Assembly: GCA_002360495.1 (NCBI GenBank)
Contig: DEQO01000029.1
Span: forward strand, 1-29,227
DNA length: 29,227 bases
Source: Flavobacteriales bacterium UBA3364
Lineage (GTDB): Bacteria > Bacteroidota > Bacteroidia > Flavobacteriales_F > PHOS-HE28
Direction of reading: 5' to 3'
Below, piece after piece: positions 1 through 8,622 of the stretch. Position numbers and translations under genes: made by a program. The notes beneath the pieces were generated by a model. It searched no databases and had not been told where the DNA came from. It saw only the letters and a program-made list of their open reading frames with translations. How positions within the stretch are numbered: position 1 is the first letter of the stretch; every line of letters starts with the position of its first letter.

Positions 1-1341
1 GATCTCGTGTTCTTTCTAATTGTCCTGCTGTTGAGCAGCTGGCATCTGGACAATACCCTTGGGGACAATACGGCGAGCCGGGCAGCCATGGTCGTCGCCA
101 TCGTGAAGGACGGGACCTTGTGCATCGATCCATACGAAAGCCTTTCACAGGACAAGGCCTTGGTGGATGGACACTACTACTCCGAGAAGGCACCCCTACC
201 TGCGTTGCTGGTCGTTCCCTTCCATTGGGTGGCACGGGCAACAGGGCTCATCCCCGATGGAGCGGATGGAGAGATCCCGAAGGGCCTTGTGCCATTGAGC
301 GGGTTCATCTGCGGGAGCGTTCCGTTCGCCTGCTTGGTGTTCCTGGCCTATCGCCGGATGCACGAAGCGGGACAGTTGCCCTGGTCTGCCGCAGTAGCAA
401 CGATCGCTTTCCTTGGTTCGTTCATTTTCGTTCAAAGCGGGACCTTTTTCGGTCACTTACCTGCGGCCTTGTGTACTGTTCTCGCTTGGTTTGCGCGAGA
501 ACGGGAAAGGTCGGTATCGAGCGCCGCATGGATCGGTGCTGCGGTGCTATGCGAATACTCGCTGATCGTGTTCCCGATCACCTGGCTGGTGCAGGACGTG
601 GTCCGCTCTCGTTGGCAGGTCGTGCTGCGCATGTGCATCGGTGGGCTGCCGGGAGTTCTGCTGCTGCTCGTGTTGAACACCGCCATCACGGGCGATCCCT
701 TCACGCTACCCTACGCACGCGTCGCTGGCTATGGGGAGGCTCGCGGTCTGTTCGGGATCATCGCACCGCGCTGGGATGCAATGGTCGGCCTGCTCTGGGG
801 ACCCTACCGTGGCATGCTCTGGTACGCCCCTTTGACCGTGCTCGCCATCATCACGGTGGTACAACGCAGGCGGAGCATTGAACGGTGGATCATGCATCCC
901 CTGGTGATCCCTTCCATGCTGCTTTTCCTGATGATCGGCGCACACACCATGTGGTGGGGCGGATGGGCGTTCGGCCCTCGGCATATCACCGTGATCGCTG
1001 TGCTTGTGCTGGTGGCCGGTCTGCCGAAGGTCCGGGATGCGGCCTGGACGCGATGGTCGATCGTTCTGCTCGGCGCCTTTGGGCTCTTCCTTGGAATTGC
1101 CGCCAAGAACACGGTCTGGGGCGCCCTGCCCAGCGATGTCACCGAACCGATAGGGACCGTTCTCCTACCAGCGTTGCGGTCCGGGAACTGGACGGAGCAC
1201 CAATGGCCGGTAATGCTCGGCCTGTCACCCGGCGCTGCATCATGTGCATTCCTCTTGATCTTTGTGTCCGCGCTTTTCCTCTTCGCTCGATCCGAACGCA
1301 AGCCAGCCTCAGCACACGATGCATCTGTTCCACTGCCCTGA
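1..1341 (+). CDS. Polytopic membrane protein, 5' end probably outside the window
   Basis: The reading frame is open from the first base. A GTG lies at position 7, but it would place the first hydrophobic helix at the extreme N-terminus with no charged residues before it, so the true start is probably upstream. About ten hydrophobic segments are spread over the ~445 visible residues, which marks an inner-membrane protein. A conserved-looking N-terminal loop (GDNTASRAAMVVAI, then an Asp-rich stretch and DGHYYSEKAPLP) resembles the first periplasmic loop of GT-C type lipid-linked glycosyltransferases and related uncharacterised membrane proteins. No catalytic residues can be assigned with confidence. 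The last 23 bases overlap the start of rsmE, suggesting co-transcription. Function is unknown; glycosyltransferase-like is only a guess. Confidence 0.75.
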   Translation, partial: DLVFFLIVLLLSSWHLDNTLGDNTASRAAMVVAIVKDGTLCIDPYESLSQDKALVDGHYYSEKAPLPALLVVPFHWVARATGLIPDGADGEIPKGLVPLSGFICGSVPFACLVFLAYRRMHEAGQLPWSAAVATIAFLGSFIFVQSGTFFGHLPAALCTVLAWFARERERSVSSAAWIGAAVLCEYSLIVFPITWLVQDVVRSRWQVVLRMCIGGLPGVLLLLVLNTAITGDPFTLPYARVAGYGEARGLFGIIAPRWDAMVGLLWGPYRGMLWYAPLTVLAIITVVQRRRSIERWIMHPLVIPSMLLFLMIGAHTMWWGGWAFGPRHITVIAVLVLVAGLPKVRDAAWTRWSIVLLGAFGLFLGIAAKNTVWGALPSDVTEPIGTVLLPALRSGNWTEHQWPVMLGLSPGAASCAFLLIFVSALFLFARSERKPASAHDASVPLP

Positions 1342-2020
1342 CCTGGTCACCGACATGGTGCAACTCCCGGAGGAGGAAGCCCATCACGCGGCATCGGTGC
1401 TGCGACTGAAGGTCGGCGATGGCATCGGCTTGCTCGATGGCAAAGGCCAGCGGGCGGAAGCGTCCGTCGTGGAGATCACCAAACGCGGTGTGCTGGCGAA
1501 CATCCTCTCCCGTGTTCAACATCCTGCGGAACGGACGGCCCGGATCCACCTGGCGGTGGCACCAACGAAGCAGATGGACCGCTACGAATGGTTCGTGGAG
1601 AAGGCCGTGGAGATCGGCGTGGACCGCATCACGCCCTTGATGACGGAGCGCACCGAACGAAACCGGTTACGGGTGGATCGATTGGAACGGGTAGCCATCG
1701 CCGCGATGAAACAGAGCCAGCGCAGTTGGCTACCGCAGTTCGACGAGCCGACAACGCTGAAGGACCTGCTCGGCGTGGAACTACCCACACAACGTTTTTT
1801 CGGTTGGTGCGAAGGCGAGCACTCCCCACTGATGGCCTGCTACAGCACTTCGGAAAATGTAGTGCTCTTCATCGGACCGGAAGGCGACTTCACCGTCGAA
1901 GAGGCTGAATTCCTTCGGGGGAAGGGATCCCGAGCGGTCAGGCTCGGAAAAGCGCGCTTGCGCACCGAGACAGCGGCCTTGGCAGCCTGCACCTGGATGA
2001 GCCTCGCACAGCAGCGGTAA
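1319..2020 (+). CDS. rsmE: 16S rRNA (uracil(1498)-N(3))-methyltransferase RsmE
   Basis: SPOUT-class methyltransferase that methylates N3 of U1498 in helix 44 of 16S rRNA using S-adenosylmethionine; cytoplasmic. The 233-residue length is normal for RsmE. The N-terminal PUA-like part shows HHAASVLRLKVGDGI near residues 17-31. The C-terminal trefoil-knot SAM-binding motifs are clear: IGPEGDFTVEEAEF near residue 184 (family consensus GPEGGF) and LGKARLRTETAAL near residue 210 (family consensus LG..ILR.ETA). The ATG at 1319 is chosen over one 19 codons upstream because the protein then begins with the usual MHLFHCP-type start. It overlaps the upstream membrane-protein gene by 23 bases, and its stop codon overlaps a -7-like element (TAACTTCG, 2018-2025) for the next gene. 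Confidence 0.95.
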   Translation: MHLFHCPDLVTDMVQLPEEEAHHAASVLRLKVGDGIGLLDGKGQRAEASVVEITKRGVLANILSRVQHPAERTARIHLAVAPTKQMDRYEWFVEKAVEIGVDRITPLMTERTERNRLRVDRLERVAIAAMKQSQRSWLPQFDEPTTLKDLLGVELPTQRFFGWCEGEHSPLMACYSTSENVVLFIGPEGDFTVEEAEFLRGKGSRAVRLGKARLRTETAALAACTWMSLAQQR

Positions 2021-2030
2021 CTTCGCCCCG

Positions 2031-2711
2031 ATGTTCCTTCGACCCTTAGCGCTGATCCTCATGGCGGCATGCGTACATGTACACATGAGCACATGTGCCT
2101 TTGCCCAAGGTTCCTTCCAACTGGCCGTGCTCAAATACAACGGCGGTGGTGACTGGTACGCGAACCCCACTTCGGTCCCGAACCTCGTGAAGTACTGCAA
2201 CCAGCAGATGGGCATGGTCATCAACCCGGAAGTGCCGGTGGTGGAAGTGGGGAGCCCGGACCTCTTCGCCTATCCATTCCTCCACATGACCGGTCATGGC
2301 AACGTGGTCTTCAGCCAACAGGAGGCGGAGAACCTGCGTACCTACTTGATCGGGGGGGGCTTCCTTCACATCAGCGACAACTACGGCATGGATCCGTTCA
2401 TCCGGCCCATGATGAAGCGCGTGTTCCCCGAATTGGAATTCCTGGAATTGCCCTTCGCACACGGCATCTACCACCAGAAGTTCGACTTCCCCCAAGGGTT
2501 ACCGAAGGTGCATGAGCACGACAGCAAGCCGCCCCGTGGCTATGGCCTGTTCTGGGAAGGCCGCTTGGTCTGTTTCTACGATGCGGAGTGCGATCTGGGC
2601 GATGGTTGGGAGGACCCCGATGTCCATGGCGACAGCGAGGCCATCCGCACCAAAGCATTGCAGATGGGCGCGAACATCGTGCGGTTCGCCTTCAGCGGTG
2701 CGGAGAATTGA
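2031..2711 (+). CDS. Exported DUF4159 domain protein
   Basis: 226 residues with an N-terminal hydrophobic signal peptide ending around CAFAQ (residue 26), so it is exported. The mature part resembles the DUF4159 family: LAVLKYNGGGDWYANP near the start, a Gly-rich FLHMTGHGNVVFS stretch and GGGFLHISDNYG, which together look like a glutamine-amidotransferase-like (Rossmann-type) fold used by this family. The biochemical function of DUF4159 is not established; members are common in Bacteroidota, often near gliding or MoxR-type gene clusters, but no such partners are visible here. The ATG follows a TAACTTCG -7-like element by 5 bases, which supports this start and a very short leader. It lies 10 bases after rsmE. 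Confidence 0.85.
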   Translation: MFLRPLALILMAACVHVHMSTCAFAQGSFQLAVLKYNGGGDWYANPTSVPNLVKYCNQQMGMVINPEVPVVEVGSPDLFAYPFLHMTGHGNVVFSQQEAENLRTYLIGGGFLHISDNYGMDPFIRPMMKRVFPELEFLELPFAHGIYHQKFDFPQGLPKVHEHDSKPPRGYGLFWEGRLVCFYDAECDLGDGWEDPDVHGDSEAIRTKALQMGANIVRFAFSGAEN

Positions 2712-2858
2712 ACGGGATCGTACTTCCATCCTCACCAAGGGGGCGCCTGGCCGCTGACAGGGTTCCATGGTCAACAAGGATCATGGACGTCCGCACGGCC
2801 CTGGTTGGGAAGGAGTTTGCTGGATACCCACTACCTTGCACTCATTCAACACAGAAAC

Positions 2859-4226
2859 ATGCAGCTATCTACACTACGGAAGGGATTGCTCGGTCTTGGC
2901 CTCTTGCTCAGCGGAACGGCCACGCACGCCCAGAACGCCTATGTATCGAACCTGTCGATCCCGCGCTATATCAAGGCCGGGGTGAGCTACCCACTGGCTG
3001 TTTGGGCGCGGAACGCCAGTCCCATTCCGCTGCCCAGCTTTTCCATTCGCTGGCGGGTCGACGCGGGCACTTGGAACACCGGCCCCACCATCAACGTCAC
3101 GGCACCGGGGCTCTCCCAAAACAGCTACGTGCCCTACACCCATCCGAACCAGATGAACGTGGCCCAAGGCCCGCATACGTTGGAAGTGCAGATCATGTCC
3201 ACCAACGATTCGGACCCCACGAACAATACCATCACCTTGAACTTCACTGCGCTGAGCAGCTGGGCGGACAAGGTGGTGCTGCTCGAAGCCCGTACCGAGA
3301 CCTGGTGCCCGCAATGCCCACCGAGCAACGACGTCACCAATGACCTGATGGCCAACCCTGATTTCGCCGTGGCCAAGTTCCACTTGAGCGATGCGCTGGA
3401 CGATTGCGGCGAGTGTGTCACCTACTACAACCAGCACAACATCACCTACACACCTGCCGGCATCATCGAAATGGGCGAATACGGCGGCTACGCGATCTCC
3501 TCCAACTACACCGGTTGGTTGGCGGCCATGAACGCCCGTGCCGCTGGTGTTGCTCCGGTGGAACTGGCGATGACCTCCTCCGTGAATACGACGACCCGTG
3601 TCCTCACCGTCACCCTCAGCGCCGAATTCACCTACGCTGTCACGGGCCCGCACAAGTTGAACGTCTATGTGGCCGAGGACAACGTACCGGGACCACAGCA
3701 GAACGCGCCGGCCAACTACATCCACAACAAGGTGATGCGCGCCATGCTCGGCGGCGTGACCGGTGTTGACGCCGGGATCCCGAACTCCCCTGTGGTCGGT
3801 ACCAGCTACTCACACACCTTCTCCTACACGGTGCCCCTGTCGTATGACATTAGCGAATTGCACCTCATCGGTGTTCTCGAGAACAGCCCCGGTGGCTTTG
3901 GCAACCGTTACTCCCTCAATAGCGTTACGCGTTCAGTGGCGGGTGTAGGCATTGCTGACCTCAGCCTGGGAGATAACAGCCTCCAAGCCTACCCGAACCC
4001 TTTCGTGAACGAACTCTACGTTAACGTGGACGAGGTGACGGGACCGGCTCAGGTGGAGCTCTTCACCCTGGATGGCCGCAGCGTCATGCAGCGTAACATC
4101 GTGCTTGGAAATGGTGCCGCGACCCGCCTGGATCTTTCCGGGGAGGGTCTCGTGAACGGAGCCTACCTGGTCCGCATCATGACCGACAAGGGATCCGCCG
4201 AACAGCGCGTGATGAAAGTGGATTGA
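2859..4226 (+). CDS. Omp28-like, thioredoxin-fold T9SS type A cargo protein
   Basis: 455 residues. A signal peptide ends near GTATHAQ. The first ~115 mature residues look like a CARDB-type beta domain (SNLSIPRYIKAG, then paired beta repeats). A thioredoxin-like domain follows, starting DKVVLLEARTETWCPQCPPS; the CxxC pair is near residues 150 and 153, and a second Cys pair is at DDCGEC. This arrangement is typical of Omp28-family outer-membrane or surface proteins. The last ~75 residues form a type A T9SS sorting domain (LQAYPNPFVNELYVNV, then LDGRSV and NGAYLVRI). The protein is therefore predicted to cross the outer membrane by T9SS. The ATG at 2859 is preferred to 2805 because it directly precedes the signal peptide; a TACCTTGC element lies at 2832-2839. 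A terminator follows the stop. Confidence 0.9.
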   Translation: MQLSTLRKGLLGLGLLLSGTATHAQNAYVSNLSIPRYIKAGVSYPLAVWARNASPIPLPSFSIRWRVDAGTWNTGPTINVTAPGLSQNSYVPYTHPNQMNVAQGPHTLEVQIMSTNDSDPTNNTITLNFTALSSWADKVVLLEARTETWCPQCPPSNDVTNDLMANPDFAVAKFHLSDALDDCGECVTYYNQHNITYTPAGIIEMGEYGGYAISSNYTGWLAAMNARAAGVAPVELAMTSSVNTTTRVLTVTLSAEFTYAVTGPHKLNVYVAEDNVPGPQQNAPANYIHNKVMRAMLGGVTGVDAGIPNSPVVGTSYSHTFSYTVPLSYDISELHLIGVLENSPGGFGNRYSLNSVTRSVAGVGIADLSLGDNSLQAYPNPFVNELYVNVDEVTGPAQVELFTLDGRSVMQRNIVLGNGAATRLDLSGEGLVNGAYLVRIMTDKGSAEQRVMKVD

Positions 4227-4244
4227 CACCAGCTCATTCAAGGG

Positions 4245-4270
4245 AAAGGAGGACCTCGGTCCTCCTTTTT
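4245..4270 (+). terminator. Rho-independent terminator after the Omp28-like gene
   Basis: A perfect 10-bp stem (4245-4254 pairing with 4259-4268) with a CTCG tetraloop runs into five consecutive T residues. It begins 18 bases after the stop codon of the Omp28-like gene. Stem, loop and T-run are all visible in the sequence. Confidence 0.9.
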
Positions 4271-4367
4271 CGTTATAGCAGTCGTCCTCGACCATATCGT
4301 GCCTGGCCACCCTTGCGGAGAACGAGCAACGGGGACGGAAAAGCCCGGCAGATGCGTTGATTTGGCC

Positions 4368-6059
4368 ATGCGTTCATGGGTCACGATCGCCGCACTGGGG
4401 GCTACGACCGCTCTAGCCCAGGTGCCCGTCACCGGCCGCGTTGTGGACGCCGTTACCGGGAAGCCGCTCCCCTATTGCACCGTCGCGCGTGTTGGCGGTC
4501 CACATGGCACCATCACCAACGACGATGGAGGCTTCCGCATCACGCTGGATAGCACGGACAGCCTGCGCTTCAGCTTCGTCGGGTACACCAGCCGTACGTT
4601 GTCATTCCACGCGGTGGCCGATGGAAAGGATGTAAGGCTGCACGAAGCCGTCATCACCTTAGGTGAAGCGGTGGTACGTCCGGATGATGAACTGCTCGAG
4701 CGCGTGATCCGCGTGGGCAAATGGATCCGTCGAGCACCCGTGGTGAACGCCCGACTTTTCTTCGGCGTGGAGACCTTCAGCCAAGGCCTGCCGGTGGAGA
4801 TGATCCATGCTTACTACAACGCGGTGAACAAAGGTGGCGCACTGCTGGAACTCGGCTTGAAGAACGGTCGCATCGGCATCGCGCCACGCAATGGCCGATT
4901 CTTCGTGAACTACAACACCACCAAGGCCTTTGCACTCATCGACATCACCGCGGAGGAAAGCCCGTTCCCCGTATCACCGTTGAAACACAGGAGTGTCAGG
5001 CTCCTCAAGAAGGGCTTCTCGGTGGAACTGGTCAGCCTTGCCGCGGCCCCCGATGGTGTGGACCACTTGCGCGTACTTCCACGTACCAACAACCCGAATG
5101 CCTTCGTCGCAGACCTATGGTTGGAGCCGGGTGGGGATGCGGTGCGTGCCCTGGAACTTCGTTGCCGGAATTGCCCCCGACATCCGTTCAGGCCGCTCTT
5201 TGAGCACGGCAGGATCGATACAGTGGACCTGCGGTACAAACAACATTGGAGCACGGCAACAGACCCCACGCCCCACGTGATGCAGCTGGACTACAGGATG
5301 GTCTATTCCGGGCCCGATGCGAACGAGACCTTCTCCACGCACGCCTTGATGCACACCTACGACCGGACAAGCACCTTCACCTTGCCCTTGTTCGATCACG
5401 CCGCCGAATTGCCGGATTACCGGAAGATCGGGTGGTTACCTACAGACACGCTTTTCTGGCAACGGGTACAGGCGCCGTTACCCTCAGCGCGCCAGCAGCG
5501 CGATATGGATTTCCTGCGCATGAACGACCTCAATACGGGTGATTGGTACGAGGACCTGGACAACCCGCGCAGCTTTTTCAAGCCACCCTATGCGATCTGG
5601 TCGGCGGAACATCGGCTCCGGATCAGTGACCTCGGCAGTGCGACCGTACCGCCGCCTGTGACCGATGTGAAGCCGGACCATATGGTGCTCTACGCCCAGT
5701 TCTATCTGGACCTCGACACGGTCAACGGCGCTTTGCTGCACCGCTCGTTCTCGGTAGCCGACGGGTATCGGACCCTGGTCCCCCGGGAGCGCCTCCCTTG
5801 GACGGACTGCTTCCACAACATCTGGTTCGACCTCTGTGAGATGGAACGCCGGGAACTGGAGACCGAATTGGGGAAACCGGGGATGACCCTGGCACGGGCG
5901 CAACTGCTGTATACCCGACACACCCAAGCCATGCAAAGGATGACCCAGCGCCTGTTGCTGGAGACAGGCCATGGTACGCGCTGCGAACCACTGTACCGCT
6001 GGAATGCGGTGATCAAGGAGGCATTGGGCATCGACAACATCGCCTTGTTGGGGATGTAG
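4368..6059 (+). CDS. Exported protein with N-terminal carboxypeptidase-regulatory-like domain
   Basis: 563 residues. The signal peptide is MRSWVTIAALGATTALAQ. Residues ~20-100 match the carboxypeptidase-D regulatory-like beta-sandwich found at the N-terminus of many Bacteroidota surface proteins (VTGRVVDAVTGKPLPYCTV, then TNDDGGFRI and RFSFVGYTSRT). The remaining ~460 residues are not a recognisable TonB-dependent receptor barrel and match no family I can name; they contain a long polar region with PVTDVKPDHMV and a helical C-terminus. It is probably periplasmic or outer-membrane associated. The ATG at 4368 is selected over 4299 because it starts the signal peptide and follows a TTGATTTG -7-like element (4357-4364) by 3 bases. 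It stands alone between a terminator and the promoter of the E1 gene. Confidence 0.85.
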   Translation: MRSWVTIAALGATTALAQVPVTGRVVDAVTGKPLPYCTVARVGGPHGTITNDDGGFRITLDSTDSLRFSFVGYTSRTLSFHAVADGKDVRLHEAVITLGEAVVRPDDELLERVIRVGKWIRRAPVVNARLFFGVETFSQGLPVEMIHAYYNAVNKGGALLELGLKNGRIGIAPRNGRFFVNYNTTKAFALIDITAEESPFPVSPLKHRSVRLLKKGFSVELVSLAAAPDGVDHLRVLPRTNNPNAFVADLWLEPGGDAVRALELRCRNCPRHPFRPLFEHGRIDTVDLRYKQHWSTATDPTPHVMQLDYRMVYSGPDANETFSTHALMHTYDRTSTFTLPLFDHAAELPDYRKIGWLPTDTLFWQRVQAPLPSARQQRDMDFLRMNDLNTGDWYEDLDNPRSFFKPPYAIWSAEHRLRISDLGSATVPPPVTDVKPDHMVLYAQFYLDLDTVNGALLHRSFSVADGYRTLVPRERLPWTDCFHNIWFDLCEMERRELETELGKPGMTLARAQLLYTRHTQAMQRMTQRLLLETGHGTRCEPLYRWNAVIKEALGIDNIALLGM

Positions 6060-6080
6060 GCGCCGGAAGGACGACCTTGC

Positions 6081-6088
6081 TACCTTTG
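6081..6088 (+). promoter_or_regulatory. Bacteroidota -7 element (TACCTTTG)
   Basis: Exact match to the TAnnTTTG -7 consensus used by the Bacteroidota primary sigma factor, 22 bases upstream of the ATG of the fused E1 gene. No convincing -33 TTTG at the expected spacing is visible, so this is a prediction from one half of the promoter plus position. Confidence 0.5.
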
Positions 6089-6109
6089 AAGCTCACGGGA
6101 AATCCCTCC

Positions 6110-8494
6110 ATGAGCCTGAACAAGCCAGCCCAAACGGAAATAGGAATGACCTTGGAAGAGGTCCGCGAAGAGATCCTTCGCGACTATCGCATCGTATTCG
6201 AAAGCCGCGAGGCCAGTTTGCTGGGCCGTAAAGAGGTGCTCACAGGCAAGGCCAAATTCGGGATCTTCGGCGATGGCAAGGAACTGGCACAGGTGTGCAT
6301 GGCCAAGCAGTTCCGCCAAGGCGATTGGCGCAGCGGTTACTACCGCGACATGACCTTCATGTTCGCCATTGGCGAGCTCACCGTGCAGCAATGGTTCGCA
6401 CAGCTCTACGCGCACGCCGACATTGCCCACGAACCCGCCAGCGGAGGCCGCCAGATGAACGGCCACTTCGCCACACGCAGCCTGACGGAGGATGGGGAGT
6501 GGAAAGACCTCACGCAACAGTACAACTCCTCGCCGGACATCTCCCCCACGGCCGGTCAGATGCCGCGCCTCCTGGGTCTCGCGCAGGCCAGCAAGGTCTT
6601 CCGCCGGAACAAGGACCTGCACGGACATACGCATTTGAGCGATCTGGGCAACGAGGTCGCCTTCGGCACCATCGGGGATGCCAGCACCAGCGAAGGTCAC
6701 TTCTGGGAAACCATGAACGCCGCCGGCGTGCTGCAAGTGCCCCTCGCGATGAGCGTGTGGGACGACGGCTGGGGCATCAGCGTGAGCAAGGATTACCAGA
6801 CCACGAAAGGAAGCATCAGCACCTTGTTGCAGGGATTCCAGAAGGAAGAGGGCACGAACGGCATCCGCATCTACAAGACGCGCGCGTGGGACTACGCCGG
6901 CCTGAACCGCGTGTACGAAGAGGCCATCGCGAAATGCCGCGAAGAGCATGTGCCCTGCCTGATCCATGTGGAAGAGGTGACGCAGCCGCAGGGCCACAGC
7001 ACCAGCGGCAGCCACGAACGGTACAAGAGCCAGGACCTGTTGGGCTGGTACAAGGAATACGATTGCGCGGCCAAGTTCCGCCAGTGGATCCTCAACTTCC
7101 GTCCGGGAGGCGAGGCCATTGCCACGGAGGCCGAGCTGGACAACATCGAGAAGCAGGCCCGCATCGAGGTACGCACCGCGCAGAAGGCCGCATGGGCCGC
7201 GTTCTGCGCACCCATCAAGGCGGAGCTGGATGAGGTGGTCGGTTTGATCGACGCCTTGGGCACGGAGGCCACAGCAACGATCGCGAACGAGTTGCGCAGC
7301 GCGATGGACCCCGGTCGCAAGGATGTACTGAGCGCCGCACGCCGTTCTCTCGTCATGCCGGGCGCAGACCCGGCATCTCACCAAAGCCTGCAAGCGTGGG
7401 TAGACGCCAACCGCGCCCTCAACGCTGACCGCTACGGCAGCCACCTCTACAGCCAGAGCACGAAGAGCAGTTTGAACGTGCCAGAGGTACCCGTGCGCTA
7501 CGACGGCGACGAGCAGGTGGATGGTCGCGTGATCATCCGCGACAACTTCGCTGCGCTGTTCGAGAAAGAACCGCTGCTGCTCACCTTCGGCGAGGACACC
7601 GGCAAGATCGGCGATGTGAACCAAGGCATGGAAGGCATGCAGGCCCGCTTCGGCGAGCTGCGCGTGAGCGACGTGGGCATACGGGAAGCCACCATCCTGG
7701 GACAGGGCATGGGCATGGCCCTGCGCGGCCTGCGCCCCGTGGCCGAGATCCAATACCTGGATTACCTCCTCTACTGCCTGCAGGGCATGAGCGATGACCT
7801 CGCCACCGTACAGTGGCGCACCAAGGGCGGCCAGAAATGCCCGCTCATCATCCGCACGCGCGGGCACCGCTTGGAGGGTGTGTGGCACAGCGGCAGCCCC
7901 ATGGGCATGATCGTGAACAGCGTGCGCGGTGTGGTGGTGTGTGTGCCCCGCAACATGCTGCAGGCCGCGGGTTTCTACAACACGCTCCTGCAAAGCGACG
8001 ATGCCGCTCTGGTGATCGAGTGCCTCAACGGCTACCGTAGCAAGGAGCGCATGCCCGCCAACCTCGGTGAGTTCACCGTGCCCATCGGCATCCCCGAAGT
8101 GGTGCGTGAAGGCAGCGACTTAACGCTCGTGAGCTACGGCTCCACCTTCAACCTCTGCGCGAAAGCCTGCGAAACGCTGGAGACCATGGGCATCTCCGTG
8201 GAACTGATCGACGCGCGCACCCTCCTCCCCTTCGACCGCGAGCACCGCATCGTGCAGAGTGTGGAAAAGACCAACCGCCTGCTGGTGGTGGACGAGGACG
8301 TACCCGGCGGCGCCAGCGCCTACATCCTGCAACAGATCCTGGAGGTGCAAGGTGGCTACCGGTTCCTGGATGCCGCACCGAGCACGCTCACCGCGAAAGC
8401 CCACCGCCCGGCCTACGGCAGCGATGGTGACTATTTCTCCAAGCCGAGCGTGGAGGATGTGGTGGAGAAGGTGATGGGGATGGTGAGGGAGTGA
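6110..8494 (+). CDS. Fused alpha/beta 2-oxoacid dehydrogenase E1 (thiamine-diphosphate dependent)
   Basis: 794 residues carrying both E1 subunits of a branched-chain or pyruvate-type 2-oxoacid dehydrogenase in one chain. The alpha half contains the thiamine-diphosphate segment GDASTSEGHFWETMNAAG (near residue 190) and VWDDGWGIS, then HSTSGSHERYKSQDLLGW, corresponding to the phosphorylation-loop region of E1 alpha. The beta half begins near residue 485 (LLLTFGEDTGKIGDVNQG), continues with GIREATILGQGMGMALRG and RTRGHRLEGVWHSGSPMG, and ends in the transketolase C-terminal domain (VSYGSTFNLCAKACETL, VVDEDVPGGASAYI). It decarboxylates a 2-oxoacid and passes the acyl group to an E2 lipoyl domain. 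E2 and E3 are not in this window. Such fused E1s are known in Bacteroidota. The exact substrate cannot be told from sequence. The ATG at 6110 is preferred over 6077, which lies upstream of the -7 element. Confidence 0.93.
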   Translation: MSLNKPAQTEIGMTLEEVREEILRDYRIVFESREASLLGRKEVLTGKAKFGIFGDGKELAQVCMAKQFRQGDWRSGYYRDMTFMFAIGELTVQQWFAQLYAHADIAHEPASGGRQMNGHFATRSLTEDGEWKDLTQQYNSSPDISPTAGQMPRLLGLAQASKVFRRNKDLHGHTHLSDLGNEVAFGTIGDASTSEGHFWETMNAAGVLQVPLAMSVWDDGWGISVSKDYQTTKGSISTLLQGFQKEEGTNGIRIYKTRAWDYAGLNRVYEEAIAKCREEHVPCLIHVEEVTQPQGHSTSGSHERYKSQDLLGWYKEYDCAAKFRQWILNFRPGGEAIATEAELDNIEKQARIEVRTAQKAAWAAFCAPIKAELDEVVGLIDALGTEATATIANELRSAMDPGRKDVLSAARRSLVMPGADPASHQSLQAWVDANRALNADRYGSHLYSQSTKSSLNVPEVPVRYDGDEQVDGRVIIRDNFAALFEKEPLLLTFGEDTGKIGDVNQGMEGMQARFGELRVSDVGIREATILGQGMGMALRGLRPVAEIQYLDYLLYCLQGMSDDLATVQWRTKGGQKCPLIIRTRGHRLEGVWHSGSPMGMIVNSVRGVVVCVPRNMLQAAGFYNTLLQSDDAALVIECLNGYRSKERMPANLGEFTVPIGIPEVVREGSDLTLVSYGSTFNLCAKACETLETMGISVELIDARTLLPFDREHRIVQSVEKTNRLLVVDEDVPGGASAYILQQILEVQGGYRFLDAAPSTLTAKAHRPAYGSDGDYFSKPSVEDVVEKVMGMVRE

Positions 8495-8521
8495 TCGCTT
8501 CGGCCGCCCAGAGCGGCGCCC

Positions 8522-8568
8522 TCGCGATGACCGTCTTCGTGCACGGTTCACGAAGACGGTCATCGCGA
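8522..8568. repeat. Perfect 20-bp inverted repeat (hairpin or REP-like palindrome)
   Basis: Bases 8522-8541 are the exact reverse complement of 8549-8568, with a 7-base loop. It sits 28 bases after the E1 stop codon and 54 bases before the GIY-YIG gene. There is no T-run on either strand, so it is not a canonical Rho-independent terminator, although it could still stop or stabilise transcripts. A weaker outer pairing (TCGCTTC near 8494 with GAAGCGA near 8584) may extend it. It resembles REP/BIME-type palindromes. Confidence 0.8.
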
Positions 8569-8622
8569 AGGTCGTCCCCGACCTGAAGCGAACCTGGCAA
8601 ACGGGAACGAAGGCGCTGGCAA

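Noticed and set aside
6080..7993. 637-residue open frame antisense to the fused E1 gene
   Set aside because: Rich in Ala, His, Val and Gln runs as expected from the complement of GC-rich codons; the plus strand encodes a clear enzyme with conserved motifs, so this is a shadow.
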